Shown piece by piece: positions 34,232-45,104 of a DNA stretch of 64,000 bases. The number at the start of each line of letters is the position of its first letter. Within the stretch, counting starts at the first letter, position 1. This DNA is from [Phialemoniopsis] sp. UDSM-2020 (Eukaryota; Ascomycota; Sordariomycetes; Thyridiales; Thyridiaceae): assembly GCA_018873225.1 (NCBI GenBank), contig JAEILZ010000005.1:3658001-3722000 (forward strand). Reading direction: 5' to 3'. The position numbers and the translations under genes are program-made. The notes under the pieces were generated by a model that worked only from the letters and a program-made list of their open reading frames with translations, made no database searches and had not been told where the DNA came from.

Positions 34232-36223
34232 TCACTCATACTGTTTCATGAAGTCCAAAGCCTCTGCATGTTCCCGCGCGATGGTCTCAGCATGCGCTTG
34301 GCTGCGCACCTTGATTTGGACCTTGAATGGCAATGGCGACTGCAGGACCCCGGAGCTGTAGGCTTCTGGATCAAGGTGCTCAACCTTCCCAGTGACTGGG
34401 TCGACGGCCTCCGAAAACTCGAATGCCCAAAGCAGCTTCGCAGCGATGCGCCACATGTTGCGCTCGGCCAGGTGGATGCCGGGGCAGATGCGGCGGCCAG
34501 CACCGTAGCTGTAGTGGTCGCGGTTCGCCCAGTCTGGACTTCCGGCGTAGTCATTGGCGAGCCTTGGGTGGGACAAGAATCTTTCCGGGCGAAAGGTCTC
34601 CGGGTCCTCATAAATATCGTCGTTATGATGCACGGCCCAGGTCGGGAGGAAGATAATGGTTCCCTTCGGGATGAACATGCCCTCATATTCGTCATCTGGT
34701 TCCTTGTTAGTCACTACGATACGCAAATGACGACGTGCTGTCCCACCTTGCGTAGCTTTGTGTGGAAATCCTGCAACGGTACTGCAATTTAAGCGAGGAT
34801 TAGCAGCGTGAGCATGGCTAAGGTGTGATGAGTGGGCAAACTTGCATTGGCCTCCATCGCATCCCCTCTTTCACAATACAATTGATGTACGGCAGTTTCG
34901 AAAAGTCGTCCCAGCGGGGTGATCTAGTGGTGCCACATGTATCATCGATCTCAAGCCGGGCCCGTTCTTGTACTTCGGGATGCATTGTTAATGCCAGGAC
35001 TAATGTCAGTAGCTGAGAAGATGTCGTGTCGGAAGCAGCCTCGACGATCTCTCCCAAGGCGCTCGTAACACCATGCTGGGTCAGGAGGGCTGGCCAGCCT
35101 TGTTTCTCGAATTGGTCCAACATGCTGTCCGCGATGCTGTTTCGCTTGTCGCCGTTGGCGCGACGAGCCTCAACACGCCTCCTAGCCTCATGCGTCACAT
35201 CGTACCATCTTTGCCCTGCATCCAGAGCCCGCCGTTTCCAAAACGCTAGAGATGCTGGGATGTAACGCAATATTGGGAATTCATCTACAGGCGGATTGGC
35301 GCCTGGCTCCAGGCATACCGACCACTGTATGATTGTCAGCAGGCCATAGATGTAATGGGGGCTACACAGGCTACTCACATCTTCCATGATGTCGTATACA
35401 CTCTATTGCGACGTTAGATGTTGTTTCAACACAAGGTTAAGGAACACAAGGTTAAGGAACAACATCTGCCACTTACACGACCCCAGAAGGAGTCAAACTT
35501 GGGTGCTCGGTAGCCATATGTGATCGAAGTGACGACGGAAGCTGTATAACGGCGTATCTCATTGTAAAAGCCTTCGGGTTTGTGTAAGAGATTCGCCATC
35601 AACTCAGTGGCTCTAGTACCTTACTTAGTGATTTCTTCATGGTACACAATGCCTCATAGAACTTACTCTGCCTCTTGAACCTTGAAGTGCCTTTCGTCGA
35701 GACGCTTCGGTGTAAAGTTGTGCGAGACGATCTTGCGCTTCTCCCTCCAATCAGGTCCCACTGACTGGAAGGAGATTTGCTCTCCTCTGCTGAGGAGATC
35801 TCCAACATAGCTGCTTGGCCGGCCCGAGTAGATGTGGCCTTTCTCTACCAAGAGCTTGTGCACTGCCCGACGATCGCAAAGCACAACAATGTTCGTAGGA
35901 CCAACTGTCAGACTAAAGATCGGTCCGTATTCTTTGGCCCATGCTAGGAACCTATGTACGTTAGTGCGGACTCGATAATTTTTCAGTCGTAAAACGGTGT
36001 CTTGGATGTCAATGACGTGAACCTACTGTTTGTATAGCCCAGTTCTGGGTATTTGGAGAGCATTCCCCAGCAATGGGACAGTAGGAGGGCCATTTGGCAT
36101 ACGGGGATGCCGTTTGCCTATGCTAAGGATCCGGTAGGTCAGCCCTAGCACACCTATCACGATGAGAATAAGGGTGAAAGCCGCCATGATATCGGGGTAA
36201 AGGTCGTAGTCAAAGCGATGCAC
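34232..36223 (-). CDS. Cytochrome P450 monooxygenase, seven exons
   Basis: Seven exons (36223-36027, 35951-35667, 35612-35477, 35402-35379, 35324-34846, 34781-34747, 34695-34232) encode 539 residues. An N-terminal membrane anchor (MAAFTLILIVIGVLGLTYRI) is followed by PNGPPTVPLLGNALQ. The oxygen-binding helix reads LGEIVEAASDTTSSQ, the ExxR motif is EGMR, PERF follows, and the haem loop is YSYGAGRRICPG. The pattern resembles fungal P450s such as the O-methylsterigmatocystin oxidoreductase group, but the substrate is unknown. Exon 4 is only 24 nt (SVYDIMED) and exon 6 only 35 nt. Intron 5 appears to use a GC donor (34845-34844, GCAAGT), because only this choice yields VAGFPHKATQDDEYEG in frame. 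An alternative start lies at 36187. Confidence 0.88.
35416..35467. repeat. Tandem repeat inside an inverted repeat in P450 intron 3
   Basis: Two exact copies of a 15-bp unit (35430-35444 and 35445-35459) are flanked by perfect 10-bp inverted arms AGATGTTGTT (35416-35425) and AACAACATCT (35458-35467). The whole lies inside the intron between exons 3 and 4 and could form a hairpin that brings splice sites together. Confidence 0.7.
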
Positions 36224-37162
36224 GCACTTCTGAAGCTCTGATTTGCCTATGATACCACTGAAGGGAAATAAAAGATTCCAAATTAGCGGAGAAACAAGGA
36301 TGGGGGAGTAGAAGTTTATACGGGATCGATGCTTCTGTTACGCAACAATACTGATGTTGCTGATTGGCGAGTATCGTGCAGTGTACTTCAAGCCACACGT
36401 CGAAGTGCATGAAATCAAGGTGTTGTAGCGCACGCGGTGTGACATGTCATACATCTAGCCAAATGAAACTGTGATAGCCTAGATACATAAGGTAACCATT
36501 GCAAGTTATACCACGCCGGGGACATGTTCAAAAGGAAGGATTCGTCCGAGAGATGCTACTTTAACGGCATGTGTTGACCGCAGGCGCTTCCAAGGAGACT
36601 TTGTAGGGTACCAGGCTGTCTAAATTGGTCAACAGAGGCGGCCCAGCCCGGACGTATTGGTTGCCCAGGTGGCCTTTCCCGTCTCGTGCAGCCTGCAGTT
36701 GGTACAGTGGGGTTACATTGATTACACATCGGCCATGCCGTGGCACACACCGGCACGTACTGGTCTTGCGACAGCAATATCGAGATAGGCTACTTTATGT
36801 GATGAGACGTTTGATTCGCGACAGGCGTTGTCTAGACTCCGATCTCTCCGCCCACACTTCAATCGACTCCCGCCTGATGGTCACCGAAGGGTTCTGCCAA
36901 GCCAAAGAACTTACTGCACAGGGAGTGCGAATGTCAGGATCTTCAGGTCCGGGCGCTTCGTATTAGGCCAATTCACGGGTCAATAGTAGGATATTAAGAA
37001 TAGTTGACAGGGGCAAGTCATTGCCACTGGGTGATGCAGCAAAGCTCAGCTGGAGCAGCCTAATCGTCACCCATTCGAACAAAAGCTTATCTTGGTGCCT
37101 GTTCCACTCTCGGGGCTATGACACTGGTCGTGCCCGACCGCCTATCGCCCTCCACGCATTGA
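36224..37162. other. Intergenic upstream of P450
   Basis: No gene is supported in this 0.94 kb between the P450 start and the end of the transporter gene, both on the minus strand. Short ORFs show no domain. Confidence 0.45.
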
Positions 37163-38945
37163 TCACACATCCGCTGGCCCTTCAGACTTCATTGCCAACT
37201 TTACCACTTCACCCATGACCTGTGCCTCGGGCTTATACGACCTGAACTTCCGAGCGGGCACACCCTTCACGAACATCTCATCGAGCTCCTCGTAACTGCG
37301 TCCGGCGGTCTCAGGCAGGCAAAACCACAGATAGGCCAGGGATGGGACGGACAGGCCGCCAAAAATGAACGCCACCTTGGCACCGAGATTCGCCTGGTCG
37401 GGGTTGAAGAGATAGGGCAGCACAAAGCTCCACATGACATTGAGCGCACTCTGGGCTGCCAGTCCAATGGCGATCGTCTTGACTCGCAGGCGCGAGGTCG
37501 AAACTTCGCAAAGGACAGTGAAGGCGGTAGCGCCAATGGTGACGTTGTATGACCAGCAGTAGATCATGATCATGGCGACGGTCCCCTTGATAGCACCGGG
37601 AGTCCCGGCAACCGCCAGTCCGCCGGTCAGGAAGAGGACGACAGTGAGGAATACCAAGCCGTAGTTAGTCAAGCTCCGACGGCCGACATGATCAACCAGC
37701 CACCAGGACATGACGTTGCCGACTAGCGACAGGACCTGCTGCACGATCTGGAGCTTGAAGCTCTCGGCAGTGCTGTAGCCGGCGAGCTGGATGTAGTATG
37801 TTGCGTAGGAAGCGATGAAGGCGATACCCGAAAGAGACTGGATGCACAACGGCGCGATACTGATTAGGGTGCGGCGCAAGTTGGACTTGCGGAAGCACTC
37901 GAGGTAAGTCACGCCGGCAGTCTCTTGACTAATCTCGTTGAGGGTCAATTCGATGATGGCAAAGCGCTTGACGCACTCTTCTTCCGAGTAGCCCAGTTTG
38001 GAAAGGTTGTTCAAGGCCTTGGACTTTTGGTTCCGAGAAGCAAGCCACCAAGGAGACCTGCCATGAAGTCAGAGCTGGAACTGTGAAAAGTGGTAGAAGG
38101 ACCAGGACTTACTCTGGCATGAAGAAAACTCCGACAGTCGCGACTGCGGCGAAACCGTACTGCGCACAGAACACTGCCCGATAAGCCCATCGGTTTGGAA
38201 AGTTTCCGGTGTCGTTGACGATGAGAGCACAGACGAATGGGCCCAAGGTATATGACAAGGCTGAAAAGCAGGTGAATAGTCCTCGTAGTGCAAGCGGTGT
38301 GACCTGAAGCACAAGAAAGTCAGTATTTGATCTCGAAGGAAGAACTGTTGAAGAGCAGGTCACTTACCTCGCCAATGTAGGTAACAGTCACAGATGCAAG
38401 TGCACCAGTCGCAAAGCCGTTCAGGAACTTGCCTCCGAAGAAAAGCTCTGGTGTTGTTGCGACGAATTCCATGGTGATGGCAGCGTAGCTGATGACCAAT
38501 GCGACCATGATAACCCGTCTACGGCCCATCCAGTCGGCTAGGGCCGCAGATCCAAGGGAACCAATGATCGAACTAATAAGGCCAGTCATGTTAACAACAA
38601 GGGGGTGCACCGTTCAGTCTGTCAGAGCCGAACTTACGAGGCAATGGGGGCGCCACTGAAGGCTGACTGCCACTTGGAAGGAAGCACATAACTACCCTGG
38701 TAGTAGGAGCCAAAGTCTTCACGGAACTTGGGGATACCAAGGATGTTTCCGGAGGCCTGATTTTCGAAGCTGACCAGAAGAACACACCACACGGCATAGA
38801 CACACCAGAAACAAGCCCAGGGATAGCGTCTCAGCGAAGCTAACTTGCCGAGATCGTGATCATCCTGGTTGCCGAGGTGGGCGAGTTGCGCATTAGGCTC
38901 TTCAACATGGCCTGCGTCGTGGGTAGACTTGAGGTCTTCCGTCAT
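37163..38945 (-). CDS. MFS sugar porter (alpha-glucoside permease type)
   Basis: Four exons (38945-38638, 38572-38368, 38303-38113, 38057-37163) encode 532 residues with about twelve membrane helices. The soluble N-terminus is acidic. Motifs include WQSAFSGAPIASSIIGSLGSAALADWMGRRRVI, GKFLNGFATGALASVTVTYIGEV, LRGLFTCFSALSYTLGPF, PESPWWLASRNQ, SLSGIAFIASYATYYIQLAGYST, DHVGRRSLTNYG and PETAGRSYEELDEMF. The LGNQ-rich tail and helix pattern recall fungal maltose/alpha-glucoside permeases, but substrate is not certain. For intron 1 the acceptor at 38573-38574 is needed: nearer AG positions give a stop or an intron of only about 19 nt. Confidence 0.9.
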
Positions 38946-39886
38946 GTTGCTTGAAATCGGCAAGGCACTCGGACTGTTGTGTATGTTTGTGTCGCAAATT
39001 GAGAAAAGAAAATCAACCAGCTGAGTGAAGCGCTGAATGCAGCTGAGTCTGAGTTGTGCCAAGACAGGTTGCTCTACAGAAGTCTAGCAGGAGTAGATCT
39101 TCCATCCTTTATAGAGTCACAGCATGCCTCTCTGCTCATGTCTGCGCGTCTCTTCACGAGGTGTGGGTCAAATCGGTAAACTAGGGGTGGTGTGCTGGAT
39201 GAACTACCGAGGCTGCCTCGACTCGCAGTCCCCGTGGGGGAAGTTGGGTTAGCGCCCTTCAACACATGGTCTTAGCCGCTACGAAACCGCGACGCGCACC
39301 ACCTTCTGGGCGCTTGAGTCTTCCCTTCTGGACAGCGCTTCCTGATGGTAGGGCCAGTGCCGGGCAATAGTGGGAATAGAATCATTCGACTGCGGCCTGG
39401 AAACGCTGAATCAAGTCTTCGTTGAAGGATCCGAAGGGGAACGGGCGTCTAACATTGCCCGATCGACTCTAGTTCTGCCCCAGACATCCCCAGAAAGCGA
39501 ACACATCAGGTGGTGACATGATGTTTGGGTAAGTCTTCAGCCGCTCCGAATGACTCGAGAAGGAATAGTTCACCGAGCCCAGAGCAAGGAGAAGCACATT
39601 AGCACTCCATTAGCGACATTTCAAGCGTTTAGCATTTCCCTTTTGGAAATTTGTCGTCTCCAGAACCGTGGGGCACCGGGAAAAGTTCGGGTCGGCACAC
39701 GGTCTCGGAAGCGCGAATCAAGATGAAACCACAGAGACTGCGGAATAAGTTCGGAAGAACTAAAACAAGGCCGAATTAGGCAAACCTTTCCACCACAGCA
39801 TTCTTTCCAAGCCCGATTAAAACACGGCCTTCACTTGCATCAACCACTTCCTTCTCATAGGCCAGATTGCTCAGACTGCCGGAAAC
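38946..39886. other. Intergenic, divergent promoters of transporter and Sde0182-like gene
   Basis: About 0.94 kb with no gene. A divergent arrangement means it holds both promoters. I found no convincing operator or TATA box. Confidence 0.45.
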
Positions 39887-41404
39887 ATGACCTTAACCCA
39901 GAGGCTACAGACTTACCCGTCTAAGCCGCGAGTGTTCATCATCTCAGACATCTCGAATGAGCCAGATGATGCAGAGTCGCTGGTTCGCTACCTACTCTAC
40001 TCCAACCAGTTCCAGACCGAGGGCCTTGTTGCCTGCACGTCGACATGGCTGAGAAACAAGACTTGTCCCCAGGACATGATAAAGATCATTGATGCCTACG
40101 CAGGGGCTGTCGACAACCTCCAGAAACACACTCATCCTGACTTCCCTTACCCGTCCGCAGAATACCTAAAGAGTATCGTGAAGTCTGGCCCTCCGGTCTA
40201 CGGATATGCCGCGGTCGGCGACGACATTCCATTGAGCGAAGGTGGCAAGCTGCTGCTGCAGAGAATCACCAATCCCGATGACCAGCCACTGTGGGTGCTG
40301 TGTTGGGGCGGCACAAACGTCCTGGCTCAAGTACTCCTGAAGATCAGGAACCAATACTCTGACAAGGAGGCAGCCGCCTTGCGTGCCAAACTTCGCGTTT
40401 ACACCATCTCTGATCAAGATGACACGTCGGCATGGATTCGCACACAGTTCCCAGACATCTTCTACATCTCTTCCGTCCACGGGTGGAATCAGTATGGGCT
40501 CGCCGCCTGGACCGGCATTGCGGGTGACAAGTACTACCTCTTCGATCAAGGTGGACCGGACTTCACCAAGATGACAAAAGAGTGGATCAAGGAGAACATC
40601 CAGATCGGACCTCTGGGCTCTGCCTACCCAGACTACCTGTTCATCCCCGAAGGTGACACTCCGACATTCCTCTACCTCATACAGAACGGCCTCGGCGTGG
40701 CCGAAGATCCCAGCGCCGGATCATGGGGAGGGCGCTACCAGCTCACAGATCCGAGCACCGCGGGCCAACAGGCGCGGCACTTCTCTGATGCAAAAGACGT
40801 AGTGGTGGGTAAAGATGGTTGCACCTACCACTCGAACCACGCCACCATCTGGCGTTGGCGCGACGCCTTCCAGAACGATTTTGCGACCCGCATACGCTGG
40901 TCGATGGAGGGTGAGTTCAGCAAGTGCAACCACCACCCCGTTGTCGACGTCAATGGTAACACCGGACCGGCGCCGCTGTATATAGAGGCCGAGGCCGGGA
41001 GCGTGCTCAAGTTTGACGCGCGAGGGACGCACGACCCAGACGGGCGCGACAGCGGACTAAACTTCCGATGGTGGCACTATCGGGACCCAAGCGCATCGCA
41101 GTGGACGGTGCACTTCGAGGTCGCTGAGATGCAGATCACATCACTAGACGATACCAGACGGCAGGTCGAGGTGCAGCTGCCCGGGCCTGACAAGTGTTGC
41201 GTCGAACTGATCAGCCATGAACCGGTGGCCAAGGGGCAGGTGCTGCACCTGATACTCGAGGTCACCGACGATGGATCGCCGTCTTTGACCAGCTACAAAC
41301 GGATCATCATTCAGACGACGAACAAGGATCTGAAAGGCGATGGGGGAGGTGCAGACAACATTGCGGACGCTATGAGCAACAGCGTGGTGGATAATCCTAC
41401 TTGA
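39887..41404 (+). CDS. Sde0182-like nucleoside-hydrolase-fold protein (DUF1593)
   Basis: A single exon of 505 residues. The N-terminal domain (about 13-310) has the nucleoside-hydrolase-like pattern of the Sde0182/DUF1593 family: VFIISDISNEPDDAESLVRYLLYSNQF with the Asp cluster near residues 20-29, EGLVACTSTW, PLWVLCWGGTNVLAQVL, RVYTISDQDDTSAWIR and FYISSVHGWN. The C-terminal part (about 385-480) contains an Ig-like beta domain (KFDARGTHDPDGRDSGLNFRWWHYRD). Family members include a bacterial cellulose-associated protein; the activity is not established. No signal peptide is evident, so the protein may be intracellular. There are no introns, unlike most neighbours, which may hint at a prokaryotic origin. 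Confidence 0.85.
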   Translation: MTLTQRLQTYPSKPRVFIISDISNEPDDAESLVRYLLYSNQFQTEGLVACTSTWLRNKTCPQDMIKIIDAYAGAVDNLQKHTHPDFPYPSAEYLKSIVKSGPPVYGYAAVGDDIPLSEGGKLLLQRITNPDDQPLWVLCWGGTNVLAQVLLKIRNQYSDKEAAALRAKLRVYTISDQDDTSAWIRTQFPDIFYISSVHGWNQYGLAAWTGIAGDKYYLFDQGGPDFTKMTKEWIKENIQIGPLGSAYPDYLFIPEGDTPTFLYLIQNGLGVAEDPSAGSWGGRYQLTDPSTAGQQARHFSDAKDVVVGKDGCTYHSNHATIWRWRDAFQNDFATRIRWSMEGEFSKCNHHPVVDVNGNTGPAPLYIEAEAGSVLKFDARGTHDPDGRDSGLNFRWWHYRDPSASQWTVHFEVAEMQITSLDDTRRQVEVQLPGPDKCCVELISHEPVAKGQVLHLILEVTDDGSPSLTSYKRIIIQTTNKDLKGDGGGADNIADAMSNSVVDNPT

Positions 41405-42771
41405 AAGGATGGCATGGTAGAACTTGAATATACTTTATTTAGACAGATAGAAGGCTCTTAATGACTACCTCGCGGTTGAAGCTCATCTCTCGTGAAGACC
41501 TGCTTAATGCTCGTCCCGGATAGACGGCAATCTTTACCGATTTCAACTAGAATCCAGTCACCGAGATGACTAGGTTGCCGAGACTGTCTCGCCAACCTTG
41601 TTGTTGATCCATCAAGGCGTGCGGCCAACTCGGATTTGGCCTGCATGAGGGCCTGAGGTGTTCGATACCAACGTGCATTTGATCAGAGCTAGCCGTTTTG
41701 ACACATTAGTTCTCAGTCAGGTCCGAAGGTGAGCGAGTCCTCAACTCCCAAATCCACATTTTTCAGCCCTAAAAGACCTCGAACTTGACAATTCAATCTC
41801 TCCAATAGACCAAGTCCTATTGAGATCCTGGTATGTACAACCCCAGAATTGCTTCTTCCCAAGCCTAGTGTTACTGTACAACCCGGCGCGTGGTCTTAGC
41901 TTGAGATCGTCAACACTAACTGGCACCGGCCTCTTCTGGCGGAACAAGAGGTCGACTTGATCTCATGCAAGCAATGCAGACAATGGCAATAGCCTCCCTT
42001 TGTGTACTTAAGCTCTGCTCATGTCATAAAGCATTGTTCATGATTAAGGAAGGGCAGACACATATCACTAAGGGAGGCTTGGGGGACAGCCGCCCTTGCC
42101 GTCTCAGCCTCACCTAAACTTAGACTGAACTGGTGATCAGTCCTGCATTAGCTCGAGGCGACGTCTTTAGCGTAAGCGCCTGTCCAACCATGAGGGCGGC
42201 AGAACGCCGGTCTGTCATCTTGGAGAGGCGAAGTCGAAGTACTGGTCGATAAAGTTGGCTGAGCATTCGGGTCGCTTCTTTCCGATGATCACGCCCTAGC
42301 TCATCCACTTCTGCATGTCTCGGGGACTGAACGAAGCAAATAGAGTTACATCGTAATGCAGGATTCTGCTAGAGCTACAGACGATTCACATCGGACTTGC
42401 TCTTCTCTGTCTTCAAGGAACTTCAACAACTAGTCATCTAGGGGGCGTTACAATTCCTATGCTTCAGGTGGCAGGTGGCTGTTCGTAGACCACCTACATG
42501 GCAGACCTAACCCCCAAATAACCTAGGGGCCGTGTGCAGGGACGAGCCGGTAAGATAGCACCGCCCCGACCACTCAAAGCCTGGATCTAGCTCGTCATCA
42601 CTTGACTAGCCCCAACGACGCCATGAAGCTACTGCAGGTGCTGTCACAGCTGGGTATCACTGAAATATAACGCGCTACTCGTCCCAAACTCCATTTTCTC
42701 TGCTTACTCTTGGCATATCTTGTTCATTATTGACCAAGTCCATTTGTCAGGCTTGACAGGCCCATGCAACA
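41405..42771. other. Intergenic, no gene seen
   Basis: This 1.37-kb region has only short ORFs on both strands without recognisable features. It separates two plus-strand genes. Confidence 0.5.
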
Positions 42772-43727
42772 ATGTCGTCGGTGACCCAATATCAAAGCGG
42801 CGCGCCTTTCACGCAGACGACTGCCATACCACTGACGACGGTTCTCACCCCGAATGCGGACTGCACGGCGGCCTCGGCATATGTCTCGACCTTTTGGGCT
42901 GGCAATCAATGGGCCTACCAGCTGGACAGCGGCATCCGCAAGCCGACATGTTATCCGTCAGACTTCAGTGCCTACCAGTACAAGTCGAAGCTCTGGTATT
43001 CTCCGGGTGTATGCCCTCAGTCATATCAATATGTAGCAACATCCACAATAAGTCATGACAACGCACCAGCCACGACCTTTGCTGTCTGCTGTCCACCGTA
43101 CGCCGCTCACTCGATATCACCCGGCTCATCTGTCCCGTTGCTGACCGTTATTTCAGAGGCATCTTTACCCAGGCACTCGAGGGTGGATGGTCATGCATCC
43201 AAGTCCTCACCACAGCTGTGCAGGGGGGCCTCAGCTTTGCGAACAAAGCCACGACGACACAGGCCGCCACGACCGCCTTCGCGAACCCCATCTCCGTCGC
43301 ATGGCAAGAATCCGACTTGCCGCTATTCACACCCGCATCGGCTCCAGTACTCGCACTCAAGAGCGCCGGCGTGTCCCTCCCAGCCGAGAGTACGAAGCCT
43401 AGCACCATCTCCGGCACGACGGCTCCTACGTCTTCAGCACCGACAAGCAACTCGCGAGGCGGCGGCCTCAGCACCGGTGCTGCCGCAGGGATAGGGGTCG
43501 GGGCCGCCGTCGCCGGAATGCTCATAATCGGTTTGATATGGTGGCTGACTCGACGGTACAAGTTTTCGAGGCGAGAAAAGAAGCAGGGAGGCGGGGAGTA
43601 CAGCCAGGCTTGGAATCCCCAGTCTGTGCGACCAGATGAGTACAAGTACGGCAATCATGCACCAGTGCAATACGCAGGACCATATGAGGCGGACGACAGG
43701 AACACGAGAGCGGAGCTTGCTAGTTGA
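42772..43727 (+). CDS. Single-pass membrane protein with Ser/Thr-rich stalk
   Basis: Two exons (42772-43097, 43157-43727) encode 298 residues. The extracellular part has several Cys residues (ADC, TCYP, GVCPQ, CCPP, WSC), then a Ser/Thr/Pro-rich stalk (about 165-210), then a helix AAGIGVGAAVAGMLIIGLIWWL at about 217-238 and a basic cytosolic start RRYKFSRREKK. This layout is common in fungal surface proteins resembling wall-stress sensors, but there is no WSC domain and no obvious N-terminal signal peptide. The family is not recognised. The N-terminus is Thr-rich (TQTTAIPLTTVLT). It may be anchored as a type III protein. Confidence 0.65.
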
Positions 43728-43918
43728 CGGAAGAGGCAAGAGCTTAGATATGCAGCAGTCGTCTCGATATAGATACCCTTATTCCCTTCAGTTCCAAGCA
43801 ACAGTCACACTGGAGCCAATTCCAAACCTTCAAGCAAGTCCTGCCGTGATCCCTCTTCTGCCATGCCACTTTTGCCCAGTCAAGTCCCTTGCTTAAGGTC
43901 CGTGGAGAAGGTCTGCTT

Positions 43919-44395
43919 TTAGTCGTCGGATCCGGACGGAGTATCAGAGAGTCTAGAATATCGGCCGTCGCCATCCTCGTGATCGTCGTCGCTCGTCGAA
44001 GCGTCGTATCTCATCGGCCCTGCGCCAAGTGCTGGTTCCACATCCACGATCCATTCGGCATACGCATCTTCCTCTCGGACCGTCCTATGACGGCTAGTGG
44101 GTATGCCGCAGCAGGTGGCTACACTGCAGAACTCCGCGATGGTATCTCCGTATCGCAGGTAGATGGCCCGTAACAAAACCGCGAGCCACGGCAGTGGCCA
44201 AAGCACCATGCCGAGGAGGATAAGAAGCGGCTCTGCACAGAACCGGAAGCAGCCATCTTGCGCAACAGTGTCGGGCACGAGACGTGACGGTCGGAGAAAC
44301 GACATTTGCTCCCTGCACGCTACTGCAAACACCATAGCGATGCCACCTAGTAACAGGTAGATGAAGCCACAAAACTCGAGATCGTAAGAGTTCAT
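43919..44395 (-). CDS. Small membrane protein, unknown
   Basis: A single exon of 158 residues on the minus strand, 190 bp from the end of the preceding gene and convergent with it. It has a hydrophobic N-terminus (FCGFIYLLLGGIAMVFAVAC), a second pair of helices (EPLLILLGMVLWPLPWLAVLLRAIYL), a Cys pair and an acidic C-terminus (STSDDDHEDGDGRYSRLSDTPSGSDD). The membrane helices and acidic Ser-rich tail look like a real protein, but I do not recognise a family. Confidence 0.5.
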   Translation of the reverse strand: MNSYDLEFCGFIYLLLGGIAMVFAVACREQMSFLRPSRLVPDTVAQDGCFRFCAEPLLILLGMVLWPLPWLAVLLRAIYLRYGDTIAEFCSVATCCGIPTSRHRTVREEDAYAEWIVDVEPALGAGPMRYDASTSDDDHEDGDGRYSRLSDTPSGSDD

Positions 44396-45104
44396 ATTTT
44401 CCGAGGTACGCAGCGCGTGGTCTCAAGACGAGGACTCATGTCAGAATAAAAATGGGTGCAGGAGTCCTCTTTGTGTGTGCGTGGGTTAGAGAAAGTTAAA
44501 GCTGTCAGTGATGACTCGCACTCACCCGCAGGTTGTGAAAGTCTGTTTGACACGAGCTATATCCATGCTTGGCCTACAGATAACTTCTTATGACAAGATA
44601 TCATAACCGTGAAGTTACCATGGATGCCCAGAGTCTGGTCAATGAGCGAGCCCTGGGATCATTGCAGCCTATCAGATATCCCTCCAGTGGCAATGCGTGG
44701 ACCTGCCCAGTTCACGGTGGTTTAGCGGACCGATGCATCAAAGCCCTCATCTAATACTTTTGCCGAGATGGCGGATTGCCGAAAATTGCTCATACTGGCC
44801 ATATGCTGTACGAGAACTAGATATCAATAAGTGGCTCACTACATGAGCTATCTCTCTTGGTAGGGCTGATCATCGAAAGTTTCACTGTCGTAATAGAGAT
44901 TAATAACCTGGAAAAGATGTTGTTGAGAATAAGAAATGTATTAGGTCATCAGTTTCGTTCAAAAGTCAAGACGTTAACTACTGGTTGAGTTGGGTAAACA
45001 AAAATGCTGGAACCGCCGCCCATGTACTTTGGATATCATGTGAAATGCAACGCAATGGCCTAACCTCAATGTGTATCGCTCAGCGCTGTGGTATCCAACT
45101 GAAT
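44396..45104. other. Intergenic, no gene seen
   Basis: About 0.7 kb of 5' region of the small membrane protein and 3' region of the terpene synthase. No feature is recognised. Confidence 0.45.

Noticed and set aside
38573..38637. Possible disrupted reading frame at the first exon boundary of the second MFS gene
   Set aside because: Nearby AG acceptors give a stop or a roughly 19-nt intron, but an acceptor at 38573-38574 gives a 65-nt intron and an intact GAPIASSIIGSLG motif.
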